This document shows, in pieces, positions 1 through 6,910 of a stretch of DNA of 64,000 nt. The notes beneath the pieces are model-generated. The model did not search any database. It had not been told where the DNA came from and worked only from the letters and a program-made list of their open reading frames with translations. The stretch's first letter is position 1. Each line of letters opens with the position of its first letter. Where the stretch lies: positions 1 through 64,000 of the forward strand of contig JAKPJZ010000074.1 of assembly GCA_029553955.1 (NCBI GenBank), written 5' to 3'. The position numbers and the translations under genes were made by a program. This stretch comes from Chloroflexota bacterium. GTDB lineage: Bacteria > Chloroflexota > Anaerolineae > SpSt-313.

Positions 1-1245
1 GCCCTTCATGACCTGCGGCCCGCGGACGACGAGCTCGCCGATCTCGCCCACCGGCATCTCCTGGGTGCCGGTCTCGACGTCCATGATGCGGGCGTCGGTG
101 TCGGGCCAGGGCAGGCCGATGGTGCCGATGCGGTTCTCGCCGTAGATCGGGTTGGCATGGGTGACCGGCGAGCTCTCGCTCAGACCGTAGCCTTCAACGA
201 GCTTGGCGCCGGTGATCTCCCCGAAGCGCTTCTGGACCTCCACCGGCAGCGCCGCACCGCCCGAGATGCAGGCGTTGATCGAGCGCAGGTCGTACTTGCC
301 GACTTCGGGGTGGTTGTTGATGCCGACGTACATGGTCGGCACACCGGGGTAGGCCGTGGGCCGGAAGGCCTGAATGGTCTCGAGCACGTCCTTGATGTCG
401 CGTGGGTTGGCGATCAGGAGCATGGTGGCGCCGCAAACGACGGCAAAGTTCATGGCGGTGGTCATGCCGTAGCTGTGGCTGACCGGCAATGCCGCCATCA
501 CCACTTCTTCGCCGTCCTTGGCGCTGAACCACGTCCTGGTCTGGATGGCGTTGACCATGATGTTGCGGTGCGTCAGCTCGGCCGCCTTGGGCACGCCGGT
601 GGTGCCGCCGGTGTAGAGCAAGATGGCGGTGTCGTCGAGGTCGCTGTGGACCGGCTCGGGCTTGGCCGGGGCCTGGGCCAGCAGTTGCTGGAAACCGATG
701 GCCAGCGGATCGCTCGCAAAGTTGGCGCGATGGCCTTCCTTCTTCTCCTTGGCGACGGTGAAGAGGAAGCGAAGCAGCGGTGGGAAGTACTCTTTGACGT
801 TGGTGACGATGATGTGCTCGAGGGGCGCCCCGGGCTGGGCATCCTTCACGACCGAGTAGAAGCGGCTCATGACGATGATGACCCGCGCGCCCGAGTCCTT
901 GAGCTGGTGCTCCAACTCGCGGGCCACATAGAGCGGATTGCAGGGGACAACGATGCCGCCGATGCGGAGGATGGCATAGAAGGCGATGACGTACTGCGGC
1001 GAGTTGGCGGTCATGATGGCGACGCGGTCGCCTTTTTGCACGCCCATGCGCTGCAGGCCGGCCGCGCAGCGGTCGACCAGCGCATCGAGCTGGGCGTAGG
1101 TGAGCTTGGCCTTGAAGAAGACGGTCGCCGCGCGATCGGGGAAGCGGCGCGCCATCTCGGCCAGGATCTCCGGCAGGGTTTTCTCGGGATAGGTGATGGA
1201 GGCGGGGACGCTGGGCTCATACTTACGAAGCCAGGGCTTTTCCAT
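1..1245 (-). CDS. Long-chain-type acyl-CoA synthetase (AMP-forming), 3' end cut by window edge
   Basis: Activates a carboxylic acid to its CoA thioester through an acyl-adenylate. The frame runs open from the ATG at 1245 to base 1 (415 codons), so the C-terminal lid domain is missing. It shows the adenylate-forming P-loop signature LLYTGGTTGVPKAAELTH near residue 210, and the YGLSESSPVTH motif and a GELVVRGPQVMKG stretch near the cut end. The start has a strong GGAAGGAGG site seven or so bases upstream. It is the last visible gene of the 2-hydroxyacyl-CoA dehydratase cluster, 75 bp after the activator, so it probably makes the CoA ester used there. The exact substrate cannot be read from sequence. 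Confidence 0.93.
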   Translation of the reverse strand, partial: MEKPWLRKYEPSVPASITYPEKTLPEILAEMARRFPDRAATVFFKAKLTYAQLDALVDRCAAGLQRMGVQKGDRVAIMTANSPQYVIAFYAILRIGGIVVPCNPLYVARELEHQLKDSGARVIIVMSRFYSVVKDAQPGAPLEHIIVTNVKEYFPPLLRFLFTVAKEKKEGHRANFASDPLAIGFQQLLAQAPAKPEPVHSDLDDTAILLYTGGTTGVPKAAELTHRNIMVNAIQTRTWFSAKDGEEVVMAALPVSHSYGMTTAMNFAVVCGATMLLIANPRDIKDVLETIQAFRPTAYPGVPTMYVGINNHPEVGKYDLRSINACISGGAALPVEVQKRFGEITGAKLVEGYGLSESSPVTHANPIYGENRIGTIGLPWPDTDARIMDVETGTQEMPVGEIGELVVRGPQVMKG

Positions 1246-1320
1246 GGGACCCTCCTTCCCGGACCCAAAAGCGATGCGACACGGCGCCATGTGGCGACCG
1301 CAGAGCGTTCTCTTGCGCTA

Positions 1321-2109
1321 TCACCTCCCTTCGTGGCGGCGCGCGAGCGCCAGGAGGGCCGCGCCCAGGGCCCCGACGAACTGGGCATCGGCCGCGACGT
1401 TGATCTGTACCTGGGCGGCACTGCCCAGGGCGGCGACAAAGCCGGCGTTGCGAGCGACCCCTCCGGTGCAGACGACGACAGGCCGGAGGCCCACGCGCCC
1501 CGCCAGGCCCAGCACCCGGCTGGCGATGGCGGCGTGGAGGCCGGCGACGATGCCGGCCCGCGGCACGCCACGGGCCAGATGCGAAATCACCTCCGTCTCG
1601 GCGAATACTGTACAGGTCGAGCTGATCGGCACCGGCTGCTCGGCCAGGGCGTGGAGTGCGGCCAGTTGGTCCACTGCCAGCCCGAGCGCCTGAGCCATGA
1701 CCTCGAGAAAGCGCCCGGTGCCGGCGGCGCAGCGGTCGTTCATGGCGAAATCGCTGACCCGGCCCGCCTCGTCGAGTGCGATCACTTTGCTGTCTTGCCC
1801 GCCGATATCGATGACGGTGCGCGCGGCAGGCACCAGGTGGCGCGCGCCGCGGGCATGACAGGTAATCTCCGAGGCCTCGCTGTCGGCTTGAGCAAAGCGC
1901 ACGCGGCCGTAGCCGGTCACCACGCTCGCACGCACGAGGCGCCGCTCGACGCCGGCCTCGGCGCAGGCTCCAGCGATCAGCTCGCCGGCGACAGACGGGC
2001 CGTCGTAGCCCGCAGGCGCGAGCGCACGGGCGATGATGGAGCCTGCCCCATCGATGAGCACCACCTTGACGGTGCGCGAGCCGATATCCAATCCCAGCCA
2101 GGTGCTCAT
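1321..2109 (-). CDS. 2-hydroxyacyl-CoA dehydratase activator (HgdC/BadF-type ATPase)
   Basis: ATP-driven [4Fe-4S] electron donor ('archerase') that injects one electron into the dehydratase. The 262-residue protein has the ASKHA N-terminal phosphate loop LGLDIGSRTVKVV, a second loop IDIGGQDSKVI, the CAAGTGRFLE motif carrying one Fe-S cysteine, and a further cysteine in the STCTVFAETEV stretch. Length fits the family (about 260). Its ATG overlaps the stop of the upstream dehydratase subunit by four bases (ATGA), which implies translational coupling. Benzoyl-CoA reductase activators share the fold, but two HgdA/B-like subunits and no four-gene bcr set favour 2-hydroxyacyl-CoA dehydration. Confidence 0.93.
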   Translation of the reverse strand: MSTWLGLDIGSRTVKVVLIDGAGSIIARALAPAGYDGPSVAGELIAGACAEAGVERRLVRASVVTGYGRVRFAQADSEASEITCHARGARHLVPAARTVIDIGGQDSKVIALDEAGRVSDFAMNDRCAAGTGRFLEVMAQALGLAVDQLAALHALAEQPVPISSTCTVFAETEVISHLARGVPRAGIVAGLHAAIASRVLGLAGRVGLRPVVVCTGGVARNAGFVAALGSAAQVQINVAADAQFVGALGAALLALARRHEGR

Positions 2110-3317
2110 GAGGCCCTGCCGTCGAGGGCTTCGAGAAAGGCCTGCACACGGGCGGCAATCGCCTCTTCGGCGTAGGCGCGCGGGTCGGCCATGTCGGCTT
2201 CGAAGAGCAGGCCGGGCACGCCGGTCGCATCGGTCACCAACCGCCGCGCTACGGGCTGCCCCAGCGAGAAGGGCTTGCAGCTCCGGTTCGCGTGCATCAC
2301 AAAGCCATCGCAGGCGTACTCGCCGATCAACTGCGCCATGCGCTCGGCGCGGTGCGCCAGGCTGTGGTTGAGAAAGATGCCCAGGTAGGTGCGCGCCAGG
2401 GCCTCCAGCGGCTCGCCGGCCTCGACCTCCGTATCCCAGGCGCCGGTGTAGGTGTCGGCCACGAAGCAGGCGCCGCGCCGGGGGAACTGGGAGAAAAAGT
2501 GGTAGATGCGCGGCCAGATGGCGATGTTATCCCACAGCAGGCGGAAGCGCTCGCCGGCCACGGCGCTGACCCCCTGGCGCACGCGCTGCTCAGCTTCGCT
2601 GTGCAGCATGCGGTAGAAGGCGACCGCTTCGGGTGTGCCGCGCAGCGACACGATGGGGGCCATGGTCACAAAGAGATCGGGCACGCTCAGCGGCGAGGGG
2701 TGGGCGCGGCAGAGGCCGCGGATGTCGCGCCAGAGGGCTACGGTCTCGTTGCTCAGCGCCAGCACGTCTGCGAGCCGGGCGCGATCGAGCCGCCGCGCGG
2801 CGCGGCGCTCCAGCCAACGCACGAGGTCTTCGAGCTGGCCGGCGACATAGGCGAGGGCGTGCTCGTTGATGGTGTCGTCGGGCAGGAACGGGGTGTCGAG
2901 GATGAAGAGGGGCACGGCGAAGCGTTGGGCCAGGGCCTGGAACCACTTGACCACCGTGCCGCAGATGTTGTTGCAGGCTACGAGCAGGTCGGGCCGGCCC
3001 AGGCCGGCGAAGGGAGCATCGTCGCCGATGGCCGCGGCGCCGATGGAGATGCGGGCGTAGGCGCAGAGGTCGCGGCTGTAGCCCAGGCGCTCGGCGGCCT
3101 CGCAGAGGGGCACGGCGCCCTGCGACGCGCACACGGCCGCATAGTTCTCGGGGTAGACCGGCAGGACGTCCATCGCCCGCAAGAGCTCCACGGGCGCCCC
3201 GCTGGTGACCCAGGCGACCGGCAGGCCACCCTGCCTGCCCAGCGCCTGGCCGTAGTGCTCGATCATGAGCCGGGTGAGCTCGCCACCCGACTCGAGACGG
3301 GGGTAGTTGCGGGCCAT
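2106..3317 (-). CDS. 2-hydroxyacyl-CoA dehydratase subunit (HgdB/FldC-like)
   Basis: One of the two Fe-S subunits removing water from a (R)-2-hydroxyacyl-CoA to give the 2-enoyl-CoA by ketyl-radical chemistry. The 403 residues carry the usual family features: an N-terminal substrate/cluster segment (AWVTSGAPVELLRAMDVLPVYPENY), conserved Cys in VCASQG, CEAAE and ACNNICG (Fe-S ligand candidates), and a C-terminal HANRSCKPFSLGQ segment typical of subunit B/C. It lies 99 bp after the companion subunit and overlaps the activator. The physiological substrate (2-hydroxyglutaryl-, lactoyl- or aryllactoyl-CoA) is undetermined. Confidence 0.9.
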   Translation of the reverse strand: MARNYPRLESGGELTRLMIEHYGQALGRQGGLPVAWVTSGAPVELLRAMDVLPVYPENYAAVCASQGAVPLCEAAERLGYSRDLCAYARISIGAAAIGDDAPFAGLGRPDLLVACNNICGTVVKWFQALAQRFAVPLFILDTPFLPDDTINEHALAYVAGQLEDLVRWLERRAARRLDRARLADVLALSNETVALWRDIRGLCRAHPSPLSVPDLFVTMAPIVSLRGTPEAVAFYRMLHSEAEQRVRQGVSAVAGERFRLLWDNIAIWPRIYHFFSQFPRRGACFVADTYTGAWDTEVEAGEPLEALARTYLGIFLNHSLAHRAERMAQLIGEYACDGFVMHANRSCKPFSLGQPVARRLVTDATGVPGLLFEADMADPRAYAEEAIAARVQAFLEALDGRAS

Positions 3318-3384
3318 ACCTCACCCCTCACGTGCCCCCACGTGCTCGTACCGGCGCCTCACAGGCGCCCGATCGGTTCAACTT

Positions 3385-3430
3385 CTGCTGACACCCGACA
3401 GGTCCTCGGAGACCTGTCAGGTGTCAGCAG
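3385..3430. repeat. Imperfect inverted repeat with GACAGGTC core, overlapping a stop codon
   Basis: The two 23-bp halves are inverted copies with about three mismatches. The core GACAGGTC...GACCTGTC recurs at 34497-34535 in the prmC-sua5/tatA spacer. Here it spans the TGA of the upstream dehydratase subunit. It may act as a hairpin terminator, but no T-run follows, so a dispersed repeat is equally likely. Confidence 0.75.
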
Positions 3431-4526
3431 GCGCCGACAGCATCTCCAGAAAGGCCTGCAGCCTGGTGCGCAACTGTTCCGGGGCGTTGACGGCCTCCAC
3501 TTCCAGGAACAGCCGCGCCGTGCCCGAGGCCGCGAGGGCCTGGCCGGCAGGCACAGCCTCAAAGCCATGGGGATCGCAGAACTTGACGAGGACCTGGATC
3601 ACACCCTGGGCGCCGCGCCGGGCAGCCAGGTTGGCGAGCCGGGCGGCATAAGGGGCGCCGGGGGCGTGCTTGGCGGGGCAGGCCGGCCGCGCCAACAGGC
3701 GATCGGCGAGCGCTGCCCAGGGGTCGCCCGACTCGGCGGCGAGCGTAATGGCGTCGCGGGTGCCGTTGCACAGGTCGTCGCCCACCACCCGGCCGCCGAG
3801 CGCGTCGATGAGCTCGGGGATGAGGGGCTCGTCGAGGACGGAGCCGGCCAGGATGACCGCGGGGCCCTGCGCGGGGCGCGGCGGCCGGGCCTCCAACTCT
3901 GCGATGAGCGCCTCAGCCAGCGACAGGTAGTGCTCGGGAGGCATTTGCCAGGCGGCGGCGATGGCCGCCCAGGCTTCAGCCGCCGCGAGGCGATCGCGCA
4001 GGCTGTCGATGCGCTGCACGGCGCGCCGCAGGCGGTTGTAGAGGACGATGCTGCGGGCCAGGGCCTCGGCGGCGACAGGCCGGCCCAGGTGTTCGAGGCG
4101 GCCGGCCAGGCTGAGCAACTCTTGGCGCAGGTATGCGGGCGCGCGCGGTCCCTCCAGGCTCAGCGGCTCGACGAACGTAAGCAACGGCGGGGCGGGCCGC
4201 AGCGCCCGCCAGATGCCGGCGAGTTCTTGCATGCTGTCGCACGTGTGGGGCAAGATGACGGCGGCCAGCGCGTCGAGCCGGCCGGTGAGCGCCGCGCCGA
4301 GGACGCCGCGGATGAGAGGGCAGGCGAAGGAGGGCAGCCAGGCCTCGGCCGCCGGGGCGGGCAATCCGGGCGCGCGCAGACGCAGCGGCACCAGGCCGGC
4401 TGCGTGCAGCAGCTCGAGCGGCGTGTAGCTGCAGGCTACCCCCGCCAGGCTTCCCGCCGCGAGGGCAGGGAGGGGTCGCAGGGCCGCTTCTTGCAAGGCC
4501 CCGAGCACGCCGATTCCCGCGGACAT
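3417..4526 (-). CDS. 2-hydroxyacyl-CoA dehydratase subunit (HgdA/FldB-like)
   Basis: Second Fe-S subunit of the dehydratase (369 residues). Family landmarks are YTPLELLHAAGLVPLRL near the N-terminus, the Cys-containing LPHTCDSMQELAG, GRVVGDDLCNGTR in the middle, and KFCDPHGFEAVPAG towards the C-terminus. A GGGAGGAG ribosome site precedes the ATG. It is the first gene of the cassette: this subunit, HgdB-like subunit, activator, ligase. Its last codons (PADT-stop) are encoded by the left part of a 46-bp inverted repeat centred at 3407, so the natural C-terminus seems to have been remodelled by an intergenic repeat. Confidence 0.88.
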   Translation of the reverse strand: MSAGIGVLGALQEAALRPLPALAAGSLAGVACSYTPLELLHAAGLVPLRLRAPGLPAPAAEAWLPSFACPLIRGVLGAALTGRLDALAAVILPHTCDSMQELAGIWRALRPAPPLLTFVEPLSLEGPRAPAYLRQELLSLAGRLEHLGRPVAAEALARSIVLYNRLRRAVQRIDSLRDRLAAAEAWAAIAAAWQMPPEHYLSLAEALIAELEARPPRPAQGPAVILAGSVLDEPLIPELIDALGGRVVGDDLCNGTRDAITLAAESGDPWAALADRLLARPACPAKHAPGAPYAARLANLAARRGAQGVIQVLVKFCDPHGFEAVPAGQALAASGTARLFLEVEAVNAPEQLRTRLQAFLEMLSAPADT

Positions 4527-4546
4527 GATACGCTCCTCCCGCGGTG

Positions 4547-4652
4547 GGTTCGTAGTTGGCGCTTGAGCGCCTTGACCCTTTCGGACTGGCCCCGTATCCG
4601 AGGTTGGCGCCCGACTGAGGTGGTCAAGGCGCTCAAGCGCCGACCACGAACC
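4547..4652. repeat. Inverted repeat, 31-bp arms
   Basis: Arms at 4547-4577 and 4622-4652 (starting GGTTCGTAGTTGGCGC, ending GACCACGAACC) pair with two or three mismatches around a 44-bp loop. It lies in the spacer upstream of the dehydratase operon and downstream of the thioesterase gene. No coding potential is convincing here; two such elements sit side by side and fill the spacer. Confidence 0.75.
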
Positions 4653-4690
4653 TGGCTGCCGGCTCTGAGTCGTGCTGGCAAAGTGATGCT

Positions 4691-4796
4691 AGTGGTTCGT
4701 CGCATTGGTTTTGATGGGCTCCGACGCCCACCAAGCCGCCTGCGGCGGCCAAGGGGGGCTAGGCTACGCCCATCAAAACCAATGCGGCGAACCACT
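4691..4796. repeat. Inverted repeat, 29-bp arms
   Basis: Arms at 4691-4719 (AGTGGTTCGTCGCATTGG...) and 4768-4796 pair with a single mismatch. The loop contains GGGGCTAGGCTACG, a phrase shared with the inverted pair at 31256 and 34581. The right end reaches into the thioesterase stop codon. MITE-like in size and structure, but no target duplication is visible. Confidence 0.75.
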
Positions 4797-5250
4797 AGGC
4801 GCCCGCGGCCTCTACCAGCGCCGCCCGGAACTCGGGCGCCATCTCGACGGCGCGGCGCTGCCCGTTCAGGCTCACCAGCACCTGCACCGTGCGCCCTTCG
4901 GCCAGGCGCACGCCGGTCGTACGGTTCAGCACGGCGTAGCCGAGGCCAAAGCTCGTGCGCCCGACCTCGTCGACCCAGGTCTGCACGGTGAGCTCGTCGT
5001 CGAAACGTGCCGGGGCCAGGTAGCGGCAGGTGGCCTCGACGATGGCAAGGCCGGTCCCCGTCCTTTCGAGGGTGCGAAAATCGAACCCGAGCGTGCGCAG
5101 CAGGTTGACCCGTGCCACCTCAAAGTAGACAAAGTAGCTGGCATAGTACACCACGCCCTGCGCGTCGGTCTCGGCATAGCGCACGCGTAGGCTCGACTCG
5201 GCGATGGTGCCCTGCGCGCCGCGCACGATACGGACGATATCGTTGGCCAA
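4795..5250 (-). CDS. YbgC/FadM-type acyl-CoA thioesterase
   Basis: Hot-dog fold enzyme that hydrolyses acyl-CoA esters. The family signature RVRYAETDAQGVVYYASYF lies around residues 20-40, including the catalytic Asp of the ETDAQG motif, followed by the long central helix FEVARVNLLRTLG. I place the start at the TTG at 5250 (151 residues) because a GGGAG site lies just upstream and the homologous region begins about 20 residues later. An in-frame GTG near 5224 is an alternative. It sits between etfA and the dehydratase operon, so release of acids or CoA recycling in this pathway is plausible. Confidence 0.85.
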   Translation of the reverse strand: MANDIVRIVRGAQGTIAESSLRVRYAETDAQGVVYYASYFVYFEVARVNLLRTLGFDFRTLERTGTGLAIVEATCRYLAPARFDDELTVQTWVDEVGRTSFGLGYAVLNRTTGVRLAEGRTVQVLVSLNGQRRAVEMAPEFRAALVEAAGA

Positions 5251-5269
5251 TGACAGTCTCCCTGGAACG

Positions 5270-5450
5270 CCACGGGCTCTTGCACGACCAGCGCTGCCCG
5301 GCCTTCGCCCAGAGTGGGGGTTTGGAGGTTGTCGCGCATCGTTGGCCCGCCCGCGGGCGGGCCAACGATGCGCGACAACCTCCAAACCCCTGAAAACGGG
5401 GCCTGCTCCGGGCAAGTGCGAAGCATGGAGCCCGGTTGCCCGGCCGGCAG
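5270..5450 (-). repeat. Composite element with perfect 74-bp variable-stem palindrome (5317-5390)
   Basis: 5317-5390 is a perfect palindrome: GGGGTTTGGAGG at the left, the tip GGCCCGCC-CGCG-GGCGGGCC, then its mirror. Its right flank (5391-5450), read on the minus strand, has the sequence GCTTCGCACTTGCCCGG also found left of the palindrome at 59320. The left flank resembles the other outer module (CTGGGC..GGCCGGGCAGCGC). It lies downstream of etfA and upstream of the thioesterase. See the matching elements at 45130, 51090, 58536, 59236 and 62510. Confidence 0.85.
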
Positions 5451-5492
5451 GGCGGGGCAACCCCGCTCTGCCGGGGCGGGGCAACCCCGCCC

Positions 5493-6695
5493 CTACACCA
5501 CGCTGCCGGCCTTGGCAGCGTTGATCTCCTTGATGATCTCGGGCACGACCTTGTACAGGTCGCCGACGATGCCCACATCGGCCAGGCGGAAGATGGGCGC
5601 GCCTGCATCTTTGTTGATGGCGATGATGAACTTGCTTTCCTTCATGCCGGCCTGGTGCTGGATGGCGCCCGAGATGCCGCAGGCGACATAGATGTCGGGA
5701 TGTACGGTCTTGCCCGTCTGGCCCACCTGGTGGTCTTGAGTGATCCAGCCGGCATCGACGGCAGCGCGCGAGGCGCCCACTTCGCCGCCGATGGCCGCGG
5801 CCAGTTCTTCGATCAGCCTAAAGCCCTCGGCGTTGCCCAGGCCACGGCCGCCCGAGACGATGATGCGCGCGCCCTCCAGCTCGGCGCGGCGGCGCGCTTC
5901 CTTGACGACCTCCTGCACCAGCACGCGCAGGTCCTGCTGTTCGAGCGCCACGGGCACCCGCTCGACCGTGCCGGTGCGTGAGTCATCGGGCGGCCTGGCG
6001 ATCATGACGCCGGGGCGCACGGTTGACATCTGCGGCCGGTGGCGCGGGCAGACGATGGTGGCCATGACGTTGCCGCCAAAGGCCGGGCGGGTCTGCAGGA
6101 GCAGGCGCTCGCTCTCGTCGATATCGAGGCCGGTGCAGTCGGCGGTGAGGCCGGTGTGCAGGCGCTGCGAGATGCGCGGCGCCAGGTCGCGGCCGATCAC
6201 CGTGGCTCCGAAGAGGACGATCTCGGGCTTTTTCTCACGGATGAGGTCCGTCAGCACCCGGGCGTAGGGCTCCGTCCGGTAGTGTGCCAGTTGCGGGTCG
6301 TCGGCGAGGTAGACCGTATCGGCGCCCTGGCGGATCAGCCTGCCGCACAGGTCCTCAACGCCGTGGCCAATGACCACGGCCTCAGCCTTGGCGCCGAGGA
6401 CATCGGCCAGCTCGCGGGCTTTGCTCATGAGCTGCTCGGCCACCCGGGTCAGCGCACCGTCGCGCTGTTCGGCAAAGACCCAGATGTTGCGGTACTCCTC
6501 GACCCGCACGCCGCCCACCGCTTGCACGCCCAACACCAGCGCGCCCTCCGGGCAGGAGTCGATGCAGGCCCCGCAGTCCACGCAAGTCTCAAAGACCTTG
6601 GCGACGCCATCCACCAGGCCGATGGCACCGAACGGGCACGATACCTCACACGTGCCGCAGCCGCTGCACTTGTCGGTGAGAACCCGTAGCTCCAC
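5493..6695 (-). CDS. etfA: Electron transfer flavoprotein alpha subunit with N-terminal 2x[4Fe-4S] ferredoxin domain
   Basis: FAD-binding half of an ETF that carries electrons from or to acyl-CoA dehydrogenases. Residues 1-60 form a bacterial-type ferredoxin with cysteines 10, 13, 16, 20 and 38, 41, 44, 48. The ETF alpha N-domain follows, and the C-terminal FAD domain has the GRGLGNAEGF and YVACGISGAIQHQAGM signatures. At 400 residues it is longer than plain EtfA by exactly this domain, as in the ETFs of anaerobes such as the caffeyl-CoA reductase complex. GTG start with an ideal GGAAGGAGG site. Its partner EtfB is encoded 4 kb upstream in the same orientation. The domain permits ferredoxin-linked electron transfer; bifurcation is inferred only. 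Confidence 0.93.
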   Translation of the reverse strand: MELRVLTDKCSGCGTCEVSCPFGAIGLVDGVAKVFETCVDCGACIDSCPEGALVLGVQAVGGVRVEEYRNIWVFAEQRDGALTRVAEQLMSKARELADVLGAKAEAVVIGHGVEDLCGRLIRQGADTVYLADDPQLAHYRTEPYARVLTDLIREKKPEIVLFGATVIGRDLAPRISQRLHTGLTADCTGLDIDESERLLLQTRPAFGGNVMATIVCPRHRPQMSTVRPGVMIARPPDDSRTGTVERVPVALEQQDLRVLVQEVVKEARRRAELEGARIIVSGGRGLGNAEGFRLIEELAAAIGGEVGASRAAVDAGWITQDHQVGQTGKTVHPDIYVACGISGAIQHQAGMKESKFIIAINKDAGAPIFRLADVGIVGDLYKVVPEIIKEINAAKAGSVV

Positions 6696-6715
6696 AGTGG
6701 ACCTCCTTCCGATGC

Positions 6716-6910
6716 GGTTACGTACTGCGTACTACGTACTGCGTACTGCGTAATGCGTGATGCGTGAGACGTGATGCGTAATGCGTGCTGCGTAATACGT
6801 AAGGCGTGTAGCGTAAGGCGTGAAGCGTGAGGCGGAGGGCCTGTGCGAGGTCCGCCGCGTTGCCTGCAAGATGGCCTACGCAACACGCAATACGCGACAC
6901 GTCTCACGCA
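6716..6910. repeat. Degenerate heptamer array (CGTRATG), inverted halves
   Basis: From 6716 to about 6835 the plus strand is a run of 7-bp units close to CGTAATG/CGTGATG/CGTACTG. From about 6880 to 6910 the complementary units (CATCACG, CATTACG) run back. Related arrays sit at 11565-11642, 13770-13905, 15145-15258 and 29395-29420. The array fills the whole spacer between the aminotransferase and etfA. Confidence 0.8.

Noticed and set aside
157-2175. Long plus-strand open frame (672 codons), and similar ones at 2292-4991 and 38903-40834
   Set aside because: They lie antisense to, or in another frame of, clear enzyme genes. Their products are Arg/Ala/Gly-rich with no family motif. GC-rich third positions make such shadows common.
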